Assembly (NCBI RefSeq): GCF_014648815.1
Contig: NZ_BMRV01000003.1
Coordinates: 62,001 to 126,000, forward strand
Length of the DNA stretch: 64,000 bases
Origin: Streptomyces flaveolus
GTDB taxonomy: Bacteria; Actinomycetota; Actinomycetes; Streptomycetales; Streptomycetaceae
Direction of reading: 5' to 3'
Below are positions 26,631 through 36,073 of this stretch, piece by piece. Position 1 is the stretch's first letter, and the number at the start of each line of letters is the position of its first letter. Made by a program: the position numbers and the translations under genes. A model generated the notes under the pieces. That model saw only the letters and a program-made list of their open reading frames with translations, searched no databases and was not told the DNA's origin.

Positions 26631-26717
26631 GCCGGTCCTTCCGGTGTGGTGCGTGCGGTGCGGGGGCGGCGCGGATGCCGCGCCGCCCCGTGCGGGCCGC
26701 CGCATCGCGTGCTGGTG

Positions 26718-28061
26718 CTACTGCTCGACGGTGAAGCCCTGCTCCTTGCCGTACTTGACCGAGGCGTCCTGCCAGGACTTCAGGCCCTCGGCGAGCGTGG
26801 TGCCGGAGACGTAGGCCTTGCCGACGGTGTCGTTGAAGATCGAGTTCGCGTACACCTGGTAGGGCAGGTACGACCAGTCGTCGGAGACGTTCGCGGCCGC
26901 CTCGGCGAAGATCTTGTTGGCCTGCTGGCCGCCGAAGTACGGGAACTTCGTGTCCTGGAACGTGGTGGACTGCAGATCCGCGGTGGTCGCCGGGAAAGCG
27001 CCGTTCTCCAGGCGGGTCTGCACGCCCTTGCCCGCGTTGGCGTACTCGACGAAGGCGTACGCCAGCGCCTCGTTCTTGCCGAGCTCGGGCAGGGCGAGCG
27101 CGCTGCCGCCGTTCTCGGCGCCGGCCTTGTCGCCCGCCGTCCACTGCGGAAGCGGGGCGGCGCGCCAGTCACCGGAGGCGTTCTTCACGCCCGACTCCAG
27201 GTTGGCGGGCATCCAGGCGCCGGTGGCGAGGGTCGCGATGCTGCCGTCACCGAGGCCCTTGTACCACTCGTCGCTCCAGCTGGTGACGGGAGCGAGCAGC
27301 TTCTCGTCGATGAGCTTCTGCCAGACGGCGGTGAACTTCGCGGCGCCCGCGTCGGAGAAGTCGACCTTCACCTTGGTGCCGTTCACCGTATAGGGGTGCG
27401 AACCGGCCTGCCAGAGCATGCTGGTGGCGAAGCCGGCGTCACCGGTGTCGGCGGTGATGTACGCCTTCGGGTTCTTCCTGTGCAGGTCGCGGGCGGCGGT
27501 GAGGTACTCGTCCCAGGTGGTGGGCACCTCGATGCCGTACGTGTCGAAGACCTTCTTGTTGTAGAACAGCGCCATCGGGCCGGAGTCCATCGGCAGGGCG
27601 TAGACGCCGTCACCGCCGGCCTTCACACCGTTCCAGGGGCCGGGCGAGTAGCGGGTCGCGAGCTTCTCGGCGCCGAAGCCCTTGAGATCGGTGAGCTGCT
27701 CGGTCAGGGCGAACTGGCCCATCGCGTAGTACTCGATCTGGGCGACGTCGGGCACGCCCTTCTTCGCCGATATGGCGTTCTGCAGGGCCGTGTACTGGTC
27801 GTTGTTGGTGCCGGCGTTGACCAGGTTCACCTTGACGCCGGGGTGTTCCTTCTCGAAGCCGGCGGCCACCTGCTCGAGGGTGGGCTCCCACGCCCAGACG
27901 GTGAGGGTGCCGCCCTTCTTCAGAGCCGCCTGGACGTCCTCCTGGGAGACCGACTTCCCGCTCGATCCGCCGTCGTCGCTGCCGCCGCAGGCGGTCGCCC
28001 CCAGGGCGAGGGCGCAGACGAGACCGAGGCCGCGCAGCAGGCGGCGCGAGTGCTTGTGCAT
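26718..28061 (-). CDS. Sugar ABC transporter substrate-binding lipoprotein
   Basis: A 447-residue extracellular solute-binding protein of family 1 (MalE-like). The signal peptide ends in the lipobox ATAC with Cys25, followed by a Gly/Ser/Asp linker. The body begins GGTLTVWAWEPTLEQVAAGFEKEHP, typical for oligosaccharide binders (quoted in part). It should bind galacto-oligosaccharides released by the GH30 enzyme, judging by neighbours. Unusually it follows the two permease genes; in most such operons it comes first. No ATPase gene is present, so a shared MsiK-type ATPase is expected. Confidence 0.9.
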   Translation of the reverse strand: MHKHSRRLLRGLGLVCALALGATACGGSDDGGSSGKSVSQEDVQAALKKGGTLTVWAWEPTLEQVAAGFEKEHPGVKVNLVNAGTNNDQYTALQNAISAKKGVPDVAQIEYYAMGQFALTEQLTDLKGFGAEKLATRYSPGPWNGVKAGGDGVYALPMDSGPMALFYNKKVFDTYGIEVPTTWDEYLTAARDLHRKNPKAYITADTGDAGFATSMLWQAGSHPYTVNGTKVKVDFSDAGAAKFTAVWQKLIDEKLLAPVTSWSDEWYKGLGDGSIATLATGAWMPANLESGVKNASGDWRAAPLPQWTAGDKAGAENGGSALALPELGKNEALAYAFVEYANAGKGVQTRLENGAFPATTADLQSTTFQDTKFPYFGGQQANKIFAEAAANVSDDWSYLPYQVYANSIFNDTVGKAYVSGTTLAEGLKSWQDASVKYGKEQGFTVEQ

Positions 28062-28160
28062 GGGCGAGCTTCCACTTCTTCGTGGCCGGGAACCGGCACA
28101 GTCGAGGGTCGGAGGAACGAGGCGGAACGTGGGGGAGCGGAGCGTGGGGGAGGGGCCGGG

Positions 28161-29111
28161 CTATTCCTTGACGCTTCCGGCGGCCAGTCCGGACTGCCAG
28201 TACTTCTGCAGCAGCAGGAACGCGGCGATCAGCGGCAGGATCGTGATGAGGGACCCGGTGACGACCAGATTGAAGACGGCCTCGCCGCCCGCGGTCTGCG
28301 CCTGCTGGTTCCAGCTGTTCAGGCCCAGTGTCAGCGGATACCAGTCCGGGTCCTTGAGCATGATCAGCGGCAGGAAGTAGTTGTTCCAGGTCGCCACCAT
28401 GGTGAACAGCAGGACGGTGACGATGCCGGGCGCCAGCAGCGGCAGCGCGACCCGGAAGAAGGTGCGCACCTCGCCGGCTCCGTCGATGCGGGCGGCCTCC
28501 ATCAGCTCGGTCGGGATGGCCTCGCTCGCGAACACCCACATCAGATACAGGCCGAAGGGCGAGATCAGCGACGGGATGATCACCGCCCAGGGCGTGTCGG
28601 TGAGCCCCATCTTGCTGAACATCAGGAAGGTCGGCACCGCCAGCGCCGTACCCGGCACCGCCACCGCGCCGATGACGACGGCGAAGACGCCGCGCCGGCC
28701 GGGGAAGTCGAACTTGGCGAGCGCGTAACCGCCGAGGACGGCGAGGAAGGTGGCGCCGCCCGCGCCCAGTCCCACGTACAGCAGGGTGTTCAGCAGCCAG
28801 CGGGTGAACACGCCGTCGTTGTAGGTGAACGTCTGCGTGATGTTGTCCCACAGGGCGAAGTCCCCGTCGAACCACAGGCCGAAGGAGTCCGACAGGCCCT
28901 CCTGTGTCTTGGTGGCGCTGATGACCAGCCAGAGCAGCGGCACCAGGCTGTAGAGCACCACCAGCCCGGTGAGCACGGTCAGCAGGACGCTGCGCCGGGG
29001 CTTGCCCGGGGAGTGCGGGCGGCGGGCGGCACGCAGCTTGGGCGCGGCGCGGTGGGCGCCGGACGGCGCGGGCGCGGGACGGTCGGAGACGGTGACGACA
29101 GGACTGGTCAT
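28161..29111 (-). CDS. Sugar ABC transporter permease, MalG-like
   Basis: A 316-residue membrane permease of the MalG/LacG type. About 40 basic residues precede the first helix at SVLLTVLTGLVVLYSLVPLLW; six helices are expected. The cytoplasmic EAA loop reads EAARIDGAGEVRTFFRVALP, which docks the ATPase. It pairs with the MalF-like permease whose stop is 7 bases upstream. Substrate assignment follows the GH42 and GH30 neighbours. Confidence 0.92.
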   Translation of the reverse strand: MTSPVVTVSDRPAPAPSGAHRAAPKLRAARRPHSPGKPRRSVLLTVLTGLVVLYSLVPLLWLVISATKTQEGLSDSFGLWFDGDFALWDNITQTFTYNDGVFTRWLLNTLLYVGLGAGGATFLAVLGGYALAKFDFPGRRGVFAVVIGAVAVPGTALAVPTFLMFSKMGLTDTPWAVIIPSLISPFGLYLMWVFASEAIPTELMEAARIDGAGEVRTFFRVALPLLAPGIVTVLLFTMVATWNNYFLPLIMLKDPDWYPLTLGLNSWNQQAQTAGGEAVFNLVVTGSLITILPLIAAFLLLQKYWQSGLAAGSVKE

Positions 29112-29118
29112 CGCTGCT

Positions 29119-30045
29119 TCACACTCCCTTGCGCATGCCGCGCAGCTGGACGACGTAGGCGATGACCATGGTGATCAGCCCCATGACGATGGCGACCGTC
29201 GCGGAGTAGTTGTGCTGCTGTCCGTTGAAGGACAGCGAGTACGTGTAGAAGTTCGGCGTGTAGTCGGTGGTGAGGGCGTTGGGCGCGAGCGGCTGCAGGA
29301 TGTTCGGCTCGTTGAAGAGCTGGAAGCTGCCGATGATCGAGAAGATCGTCGCGATGACCAGCGCCCCGCGGATGGCCGGGAGCTTGATGGCGGTGATCAC
29401 GCGGATCTGTCCGGCACCGTCGATCTCGGCGGCCTCGTACAGCGAGTGCGGGACCACGCGCAGCGCCGCGTAGAAGATCAGCATGTTGTAGCCGATGAAC
29501 TCCCAGGTCACGATGTTGCCGATGGAGGCCAGCACCAGATCGGGGGAGAGTGGGTCGGGCAGCGTGACGCCCAGCGCGTCGTTGATGTCGCCGACCAGTC
29601 CGAAGCGGGTGCCGTACAGGAAGCCCCACATCAAGGTGGCCACCACGGCGGGCACGGCGTACGGCAGGAAGATCGAGATCCGGAAGAAGTCCCGGCCGTA
29701 GAGGCGGCCGCTGTCCAGGGCCAGCGCCACCAGGAGCGCGATGCCGAGCATGACCGGCACCTGGACGGCCAGGAAGAGCGCGACCCGGCCGAGCGAGGCC
29801 CAGAACCGGTCGTCCTGGAAGGCCTGCGTGTAGTTGTCCAGGCCGACGAAGGTGGTCCCGCCGATGAGCTGGTCGCGGAAGAGGCTGAGGTACACCGAGT
29901 AGGCGATCGGCGCGAGGAAGACCAGGGCGAACACGGCCACGAACGGACCGAGGAAACCCCACCCGGTCCAGGACCGGCGGTCCCGTCTCGTCGGTGGCGG
30001 TGCCGGCCGCGGCTCGGCGGCGGCCGGCGGTTGCAGCGTCGTCAT
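29119..30045 (-). CDS. Sugar ABC transporter permease, MalF-like
   Basis: A 308-residue permease of the MalF/LacF type with six helices from GFLGPFVAVFALVFLAPIAY onward (residue 28). The EAA loop is EAAEIDGAGQIRVITAIKLP. It is the first gene of the leftward operon; ATG 30045 has GAGGA eight bases upstream. The operon promoter must lie in 30046-30130 with the LacI palindromes. It forms the membrane channel with the MalG-like permease. Confidence 0.92.
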   Translation of the reverse strand: MTTLQPPAAAEPRPAPPPTRRDRRSWTGWGFLGPFVAVFALVFLAPIAYSVYLSLFRDQLIGGTTFVGLDNYTQAFQDDRFWASLGRVALFLAVQVPVMLGIALLVALALDSGRLYGRDFFRISIFLPYAVPAVVATLMWGFLYGTRFGLVGDINDALGVTLPDPLSPDLVLASIGNIVTWEFIGYNMLIFYAALRVVPHSLYEAAEIDGAGQIRVITAIKLPAIRGALVIATIFSIIGSFQLFNEPNILQPLAPNALTTDYTPNFYTYSLSFNGQQHNYSATVAIVMGLITMVIAYVVQLRGMRKGV

Positions 30046-30080
30046 GTCGTCGTTCCTCGCTCGTCCACGTCCTGGAGCTT

Positions 30081-30104
30081 CGCGATGTTTACGTAAACAT
30101 CGCG
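30081..30104. promoter_or_regulatory. LacI-type operator 1 (24-bp perfect palindrome)
   Basis: CGCGATGTTTACGTAAACATCGCG is a perfect 24-bp palindrome with the central CG typical of LacI-family operators (first 20 bases are the core). It lies 36 bases upstream of the first permease start, well placed to repress the sugar operon. Confidence 0.9.
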
Positions 30105-30130
30105 CACCGCGACATGGTGCCCGGGCTGTT

Positions 30131-30146
30131 ATGTTTACGTAAACAT
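30131..30146. promoter_or_regulatory. LacI-type operator 2 (16-bp perfect palindrome)
   Basis: ATGTTTACGTAAACAT repeats the core of operator 1 exactly. Centres are 46 bp apart, just over four helical turns, so one repressor tetramer or two dimers could bind the same face. It lies 94 bases upstream of the lacI-type start and may give autoregulation. Confidence 0.9.
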
Positions 30147-30239
30147 CTGATGGCGGCATGTCTACACTGCCCCGATGACGACGGTCAAGGGTCCTTTCTG
30201 ACCGGGGCCCGACAGCGACAGAGAGGCGGCTGACGGCGA

Positions 30240-31307
30240 GTGAGCACGGCTGAGGAAGTCCCGACGAGCGCACCCGCGCGTCCCCGGCGCGGCCGGGACC
30301 GCACGGCCTCCATGGCGGACGTGGCCCGGCTGGCCGGGGTCTCCTCGCAGACCGTCTCCCGTGTCTCCAACGGATACGCGGGAGTCACCGAGGAGACCCG
30401 GCAGCAGGTCCTGGCCGCCATGAAGGAGCTGGGTTACCGCCCCAACAGCGCCGCCCGGGCGCTCAAGCGCGGAGAGTTCCGCACCATCGGCGTCATCACC
30501 TTCTCGCTGTCCACCACGGGCAACGTGCGCACCCTGGAGGCCATAGCGACGTCCGCGGCGAGCGAGGGCTACGCGGTGACGCTGCTGCCGGTCGCCGTGC
30601 CCACGCAGGACGAGGTGCGGGGCGCGTTCTCCCGGCTGGAGGAGCTCGCCGTCGACGCGGTGATCGTCATCATGGAGGTCCACCTGCTGGACGCGGCCAC
30701 CGTCACCCTGCCGCCCCACGTCCAGGTCGTGGTCGTCGACTCCGACGCCGGCGACCACTACACGGTCGTCGACACCGACCAGGCCGGCGGCACCCGTGCG
30801 GCCGTCCGGCACCTGCTCGGCCTCGGGCACGACACGGTGTGGCACCTGGCCGGACCGGAGGACTCCTTCGCCGCCCAGCGCCGCACGGACGCCTGGCGCC
30901 GCACGCTCGCCGAGGCGGGCCGCACCCCGCCGCCCCTCACCCGGGGCGACTGGTCCGCGGAGTCCGGTTACCGGGCCGGCCTGGAACTCGCCGCCCGAGA
31001 GGAGTGCACGGCCGTCTTCGCGGCCAACGACCAGATGGCCCTGGGACTGCTGCGCGCCCTGCACGAACGCGGCCGGCGCGTCCCCGAGGACGTCAGCGTC
31101 ATCGGGTTCGACGACATCCCCGAAGCGGGCTCCTTCCTGCCGCCGCTGACCACCGTCCACCAGGACTTCGCCGAGGTGGGCCGGCTCTGCGTCCAGGCCG
31201 TGCTGCGCAAGATGCGCCAGGACGGCCCGGAGCGGGGGACGACCCTCGTGCCCACCCGGCTGGTGACCCGCGACAGCACCGCGCCGCCCCCGGCGCGGGG
31301 ACGCTGA
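30240..31307 (+). CDS. LacI-family repressor of the galactoside/galactan operon
   Basis: A 355-residue LacI/GalR regulator. The helix-turn-helix is at about residues 25-45 (MADVARLAGVSSQTVSRVSN), followed by the hinge RPNSAARALKRG and a periplasmic-binding-like sugar sensor domain. Conserved effector-domain features include VFAANDQMALG and VIGFDDIPEA. GTG 30240 gives an N-terminal tail of 24 residues with only a weak ribosome site; ATG 30312 would start directly at the helix and is a possible alternative. It is divergent from the ABC/GH operon with two palindromic operators between, so it most likely represses that operon and itself until galactoside binds. Confidence 0.92.
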   Translation: MSTAEEVPTSAPARPRRGRDRTASMADVARLAGVSSQTVSRVSNGYAGVTEETRQQVLAAMKELGYRPNSAARALKRGEFRTIGVITFSLSTTGNVRTLEAIATSAASEGYAVTLLPVAVPTQDEVRGAFSRLEELAVDAVIVIMEVHLLDAATVTLPPHVQVVVVDSDAGDHYTVVDTDQAGGTRAAVRHLLGLGHDTVWHLAGPEDSFAAQRRTDAWRRTLAEAGRTPPPLTRGDWSAESGYRAGLELAAREECTAVFAANDQMALGLLRALHERGRRVPEDVSVIGFDDIPEAGSFLPPLTTVHQDFAEVGRLCVQAVLRKMRQDGPERGTTLVPTRLVTRDSTAPPPARGR

Positions 31308-31449
31308 GGGCGCCACCGCGTGGGTCCAAGTGCCCGGGGGCTCCGTACGAAGCCCGGGTGACCGTATGGGTGAGTACCGCCCGGTTTGCGAGCTGCCGGG
31401 GAAGGCACTCAAACACCTCACCGTTCTTCACGCGCGCCCGGGAGTGCCC

Positions 31450-33252
31450 ATGACTCAAGTCGCCGACTTCGTACTTCAGCGCCTGCGGGAGTGGGGTGTC
31501 GAGAGGGTCTTCGGCTATCCGGGTGACGGCATCAACGGTCTGCTCGGCGCGTTCGACCGGGCGGAGGGCAGTCCGGAGTTCATTCAGGCGCGGCACGAGG
31601 AGATGGCCGCGTTCATGGCGTGCGCGCATGCCAAGTTCACCGGTGAGGTGGGCTGCTGTGTGGCGACGTCCGGGCCGGGTGCGGTGCATCTCCTCAACGG
31701 TCTGTACGACGCGAAGCTCGACCATCAGCCGGTGGTGGCGGTGGTGGGGCAGCAGAAGCGGCTGTCGCTGGGCACCCACTACCAGCAGGAGATCGCCCTG
31801 GATCAGCTGTTCGCGGACGTGTCGGAGTTCTGCCAGATGGTGGTGCACCCCGGTCAGGCCCGGCACGTCGTCGACCGGGCGTTCAAGACGGCGCTGACCA
31901 CGCGGGGCGTGGCCACGATCATCATTCCGAACGACGTGCAGGAGGAGGACGCGATGCCCTCCCCGCCGAAGACGCACGGCTCCGTCTTCTCCAGCGTCGG
32001 CTGGAGCCGGCCCCGTGTCCTTCCCGATCCGGACGAGCTGCGCAAGGCGGCCGACGTCCTCAACGCGGGCGAGAAGGTCGCCATGCTGGTCGGCCAGGGC
32101 GCTGCCAAGGCCCAGGACGAGGTGGTCGAGGTGGCCGAACTCCTCGGCGCCGGCGTCGCCAAGGCCCTGCTCGGCCGCGAGGTCCTCCCCGACGACCTGC
32201 CGTTCGTCACCGGTCCGATCGGTCTGCTGGGCAGCAAGGCCAGCGACAGCATGATGCAGGACTGCGACACCCTGCTGATGGTCGGTACGAGCTTCCCGTA
32301 CTCGGAGTGGCTGCCCGACGAGGGGCAGGCCCGAGGCGTGGAGATCGACATCGACGGCCGCATGATCGGCATCCGCTACCCGATGGAGGCCCACCTCGTC
32401 GGCGACGCCAAGGAGACGCTGAGGGCGCTCCTGCCGTTGCTGCGGCGCAAGGAGGACCGGGGCTGGCGGAAGAAGATCGAGAAGGACGTCCGCGAGTGGA
32501 ACGACCTGTGCGACCGCTGGGCGGGGGAGCACTTCGGCAAGACGATCAACCCGCAGGCGGTGGCCGCCGAGCTGTCGCCACGGCTGCCGGACGGGGCGAT
32601 CCTCACGGCGGACTCCGGTTCCGGCACCAACTGGTGGGCCCGCCACCTCAAGCTCCGCGACGGCATGCACGCGTCGCTGTCCGGAACGCTGGCGACGATG
32701 GGTCCCGGCGTTCCGTACGCGATCGCGGCGCGCTTCGCGTATCCGGACCGGCCGGTGATCGCCTTCGTGGGCGACGGCGCGTTCCAGATGAACGGCATGA
32801 ACGAGATGATCACCGTCAAGCGGTACCTGGACCGGCTCTCCGGGACCGCCCCGCTGATCTTCTGCGTGTTCAACAACCAGGACCTCAACCAAGTCACCTG
32901 GGAGCAGCGCGCCATGGCCGGCGATCCCAAGTACCCCGGCTCCCAGGACATCCCGGACGTCCCTTACGCCGCCTACGCCGAGCTGCTCGGCCTCAAGGGG
33001 ATCGTCTGCACCGACCCCGACAAGGTCGGTGCCGCCTGGGACGAGGCGCTCGCCTCGGACCGGCCCGTGGTGCTCGAGTTCAAGGTCGACCCGGAGATCG
33101 CGCCGATCCCGCCGCACATCATGGTCGAGCAGGGCAAGAAGGCCGCCAAGGCCGCCGTACACGACCCCGAGCGCGCCGGCATCGCCGCCAAGGGCGTCCG
33201 CCAGAAGCTCACCGAGTACGCCGAGCACCTGCCCGGCCGGGGCAAGAAGTGA
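31450..33252 (+). CDS. Thiamine-diphosphate enzyme, pyruvate oxidase/dehydrogenase-like
   Basis: A 600-residue ThDP enzyme with the three-domain acetolactate-synthase/pyruvate-oxidase fold. The N-terminal domain has [15 protein letters not shown] and catalytic Glu in [10 protein letters not shown]; the C-terminal ThDP motif runs from [12 protein letters not shown] to FNNQDLNQ. It resembles PoxB-like proteins that oxidise pyruvate to acetate or acetyl phosphate, passing electrons to FAD and quinone; the C-terminal membrane-binding helix of E. coli PoxB is not evident. Its stop overlaps the next GTG (SDR), so the two are coupled. Substrate could equally be another 2-oxo acid. Confidence 0.87.
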   Translation: MTQVADFVLQRLREWGVERVFGYPGDGINGLLGAFDRAEGSPEFIQARHEEMAAFMACAHAKFTGEVGCCVATSGPGAVHLLNGLYDAKLDHQPVVAVVGQQKRLSLGTHYQQEIALDQLFADVSEFCQMVVHPGQARHVVDRAFKTALTTRGVATIIIPNDVQEEDAMPSPPKTHGSVFSSVGWSRPRVLPDPDELRKAADVLNAGEKVAMLVGQGAAKAQDEVVEVAELLGAGVAKALLGREVLPDDLPFVTGPIGLLGSKASDSMMQDCDTLLMVGTSFPYSEWLPDEGQARGVEIDIDGRMIGIRYPMEAHLVGDAKETLRALLPLLRRKEDRGWRKKIEKDVREWNDLCDRWAGEHFGKTINPQAVAAELSPRLPDGAILTADSGSGTNWWARHLKLRDGMHASLSGTLATMGPGVPYAIAARFAYPDRPVIAFVGDGAFQMNGMNEMITVKRYLDRLSGTAPLIFCVFNNQDLNQVTWEQRAMAGDPKYPGSQDIPDVPYAAYAELLGLKGIVCTDPDKVGAAWDEALASDRPVVLEFKVDPEIAPIPPHIMVEQGKKAAKAAVHDPERAGIAAKGVRQKLTEYAEHLPGRGKK

Positions 33253-34397
33253 CCGGCGCCGGCCGGTTCGGACGCGGCGGGCGGCGTCGCGGGGGTGACG
33301 GCATCGAGGTGGTGGTCGTGACCGGCGCGACCGCCGGTGTCGGCCGGGCCACGGCCCGGGCCTTCGGCGCGCGCGGCGCCGCCGTGGCCCTGCTGGCCCG
33401 CGGCGAGCACGCCCTGGAGCGGGCGGCCGAGGAGGTCAGGGAGGCGGGCGGACGGGCGCTGCCCCTGGTGGTGGACGTCTCCGACCCGGACGCGGTGGAC
33501 GCCGCCGCGAGCCGCGTGGAGGACGAGTTCGGCCCGATCGACGTGTGGGTGAACGCCGCGTTCACGACCGTCTTCGCGCCCGTACCGGAGGTCTCGCCCG
33601 AGGAGCTGAAGCGGGCCACGGAGGTGACGTACTTCGGCTTCGTCTACGGCACGCAGGCCGCGCTGCGGCGGATGGTGTCCCGCGACCGGGGCACCGTCGT
33701 GCAGGTCGGCTCGGCCCTGGCCCAGCGCAGTGTCCCGCTGCAGGCAGTGTACTGCGGTGCCAAGCACGCCATCCAGGGCTTCACCGAGTCCCTGCGCTGC
33801 GAGCTGCTGCACGACCGCAGCGGGGTGCGGGTCACCATGGTCCAGATGCCGGGCCTGAACACACCCCAGTTCAGCTGGGTCCTCAGCCGGCTTCCCCGGC
33901 ATCCGCGTCCAGTGGCCCCGGTCTATCAGCCCGAGGTCGCCGCCGAGGCCGTCCTGCACGCGGCCGGCCACCCCGAACGGCGTGAGTACTGGGTGGGCGG
34001 TTCCACCGTCGCGACCCTGCTCGGGCAGAAGCTCGCCCCGGGCCTGCTCGACCGCTACCTGGCCCGCACCGGCTACGACTCGCAGCAGACCGACGACCCC
34101 GTCGACCCGTCCCGGCCGGTCAACCTCTACGAGCCGGTGGACGACGCCGCGCCCGTCGACTACGGCGCCCACGGCCTCTTCGACGACGAGTCGCACGGCC
34201 GGAGCCTCCAGTTCTGGTTCTCACGCCACCGCCGCCCGCTCACGCTGGCCGCGGTGGCCGCCGGGGCCGTCACCGCGGCACTGGCCGGCGGCGTGGGCGG
34301 GCGCGTCGACACCGGCGGCGCCGAGACGGCGAGGCGGACGGTGCGCACCGGCACGAACACGTTCGGGAAGGGCCGGGGCAGGCTAGCGCGCAGCTGA
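33249..34397 (+). CDS. SDR with C-terminal membrane helix
   Basis: A 382-residue short-chain dehydrogenase. The motif TGATAGVG at about residues 25-32 binds NAD(P); Tyr and Lys of the active site are in [12 protein letters not shown]. After the catalytic domain (to about 250) there is a linker rich in Asp/Pro and then a hydrophobic segment [21 protein letters not shown] near 340-360, a probable membrane anchor or amphipathic tail. Its GTG overlaps the stop of the ThDP enzyme (GTGA). Such SDR proteins are widespread in Streptomyces stress operons without a known substrate. A hairpin at 34403-34426 follows before the convergent YihY gene. Confidence 0.82.
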   Translation: MTGAGRFGRGGRRRGGDGIEVVVVTGATAGVGRATARAFGARGAAVALLARGEHALERAAEEVREAGGRALPLVVDVSDPDAVDAAASRVEDEFGPIDVWVNAAFTTVFAPVPEVSPEELKRATEVTYFGFVYGTQAALRRMVSRDRGTVVQVGSALAQRSVPLQAVYCGAKHAIQGFTESLRCELLHDRSGVRVTMVQMPGLNTPQFSWVLSRLPRHPRPVAPVYQPEVAAEAVLHAAGHPERREYWVGGSTVATLLGQKLAPGLLDRYLARTGYDSQQTDDPVDPSRPVNLYEPVDDAAPVDYGAHGLFDDESHGRSLQFWFSRHRRPLTLAAVAAGAVTAALAGGVGGRVDTGGAETARRTVRTGTNTFGKGRGRLARS

Positions 34398-34402
34398 CGC
34401 CG

Positions 34403-34426
34403 CCCTCCGCCGTACCGGCGGGAGGG
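34403..34426. terminator. Bidirectional hairpin between SDR and YihY genes
   Basis: CCCTCCGCC pairs with GGCGGGAGGG around a short loop, with one bulged base. It sits in the 35 bases between two convergent stop codons and can serve both strands. Confidence 0.6.
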
Positions 34427-34432
34427 ACCGGA

Positions 34433-35233
34433 TCACGGCTCCCGGTCGATGTTCCGTGTCCACCAGTGGTGCTCGCAGAACCAGTGGCCGACCATCGAGC
34501 CCCCGAAGACGACGAACCCGACCCCGATGAGCCAGGACTCCACCACCAGCACGATGCCGACCGTGCCGTAACTGATCGCGTTGTCGAGGATCAGCGGGGT
34601 GAAGACGAGGTAGGAGAAGCCGCGCAGCCCGATCAGGCCCACTATGGTGGCCAGCGCCCCCGGCAGCAGGTCACGCCAGCGGACCTGGCTGCCCAGCAGG
34701 AAGTGCTGCCCCCACCAGAAGAACAGCATGCCGGTCGCCGTGGACAGCACGATCCGGGCCGAGCCGTGCAACGCGGTCCTGGTCTGCACCTCCTGGTAGA
34801 GGTACGCGGTCAGGGCGATCACCCAGGTCAGCTGCCGCCAGACGCGATGCCAGGGGCCGGACGGCAGACCCCAGATGCGTTCGTAGCCGTTCTGCACGCT
34901 CGCCGCGAAGGACACACCGAAGACGGCGAGGGCGATACCGCCCCAGACGCTCGTGGTGCCGACCACCTTGGTCGGCGGGCTGATGATGTCGGTCAGCACC
35001 TTCGCGGACCGGCCGGACAGCCCCATGCCGTCGGCCAGCCAGGAGGCGAAACCGCCGCGTCCCAGGGGATCGGCGGCGGCCACCACGATCAGCAGCGGCG
35101 CCAGCGTGACCAGGGCCAGCGTGGCGAACCCCATGGCCCGGTGCATCAGCTCCAGTTCCCGGCCGCGCCGGACCAGCGCGGACGCGGCCAACCGGTCCCA
35201 CAGACGGAGGAAGGGGCGCCGGTACCGGTTCAC
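34433..35233 (-). CDS. YihY/BrkB-family membrane protein
   Basis: A 266-residue inner-membrane protein of the YihY (formerly RNase BN) family with about six helices: ATLALVTLAPLLIVVAAA, GGIALAVFGVSFAAS, LTWVIALTAYLYQEV, a middle GMLFFWWGQHFLLG, and a final VGIVLVVESWLIGVGFVVFGG (the last two given in part). Function is unknown; members have been proposed to be transporters or lipid-related. GTG 35233 is preceded by GAGGAG at seven bases. The C-terminus is short, ending NIDREP. It is convergent with the SDR and stands alone. Confidence 0.85.
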   Translation of the reverse strand: MNRYRRPFLRLWDRLAASALVRRGRELELMHRAMGFATLALVTLAPLLIVVAAADPLGRGGFASWLADGMGLSGRSAKVLTDIISPPTKVVGTTSVWGGIALAVFGVSFAASVQNGYERIWGLPSGPWHRVWRQLTWVIALTAYLYQEVQTRTALHGSARIVLSTATGMLFFWWGQHFLLGSQVRWRDLLPGALATIVGLIGLRGFSYLVFTPLILDNAISYGTVGIVLVVESWLIGVGFVVFGGSMVGHWFCEHHWWTRNIDREP

Positions 35234-35548
35234 GGGTGCTCCTCGGGCGGTCCTCGGACTGGCTCGCCGATGCGGAACTGAGTGACCCGGGGACGCCCCG
35301 GACAAACGTGACACCCGGTACGCACACCCGTCCGCGCCGCCCGAAGCCGCCGAACGAAGGACGACCGTGCTCCCGGTCCGGGCGCACGCCGGCGGACGGA
35401 CCGGGCCGGCGTGCACCCACGGGGAACACGTCGGTCGCCGCGTTCGCGCACGCGCACCTGGCGCCGCTGACCGAGGCGGCCCCAAGTCCTCGCCGGTCGA
35501 GTGGGCGGACGCGGAGCTCTACCGCGTCCACGGCGCGCGACCGTCCTG
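35234..35548. other. Intergenic region, no gene recognised
   Basis: These 315 bases lie between the YihY start and the 3' end of the next minus-strand gene. Open frames here are short and have no ribosome site or recognisable product. It presumably holds the YihY promoter near its left end; no clear element was found. Confidence 0.5.
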
Positions 35549-35950
35549 TCAGGGGTCCATGCGCTGCCGCTGACGCATCTGCTCGTTGTGCCAGGCGATC
35601 GCGCGGCGGATCTGCGGCTCGTGCAGGCCCGTCCGGCACGCGAGCTGATCCATGGAGAGCGCCGGCGGCCCCGTGGTCAGCGCCCGGGTCAGCTTCGCCG
35701 CCCACAGCTCCTCCTCCACGAAGGGCCGGTCCTGGTAGCCGTCCTTGACCACGTCGAAGTGGTCGTCGCAGCACGCGGTGATGAGCCGGAGCCCGTCGAA
35801 CCATTCGTGGGTGGCGTGGGCGGAGGAGGAGTCCGGCACGTATCCGCGCACGGCCTCGTCCTCCGGGAACACCCTGGCGCACAGATCGCACAGTTCCATG
35901 GGAACGGCCCGCGCGGTCCGGCGGCCCCTCCTGCGCTTGCGGTTCCACAT
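35549..35950 (-). CDS. Conserved-type small protein with a putative zinc site
   Basis: A 133-residue protein that I do not recognise by family. It opens with a strongly basic stretch (MWNRKRRRGRRTARA), then C21-x2-C24 and, later, C60-C61-x2-H64, a layout that could bind zinc. The second half is helical and ends in a Met/Arg/Gln-rich tail (NEQMRQRQRMDP). ATG 35950 follows AGGAGG at four bases, so it is surely translated. The rest of the neighbourhood gives no clear role; DNA or RNA contact is possible from the basic N-terminus. Confidence 0.7.
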   Translation of the reverse strand: MWNRKRRRGRRTARAVPMELCDLCARVFPEDEAVRGYVPDSSSAHATHEWFDGLRLITACCDDHFDVVKDGYQDRPFVEEELWAAKLTRALTTGPPALSMDQLACRTGLHEPQIRRAIAWHNEQMRQRQRMDP

Positions 35951-36073
35951 CGCGCCTCCTGGAATCACCGCCCAGCAGCGTCGACGCCGTATGCCGTGTC
36001 GGTCCGGCGTCCGGAATTCCGGAGTTACCCGATGGGAAGGGGACAAACGCCCCTCCCGTCCCACCGGTCCCGC

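Noticed and set aside
24525..29165. 1,546-residue plus-strand frame antisense to GH42 and the ABC genes
   Set aside because: Low-complexity Gly/Arg/Val string without domains; it mirrors the codon bias of the real genes on the other strand.
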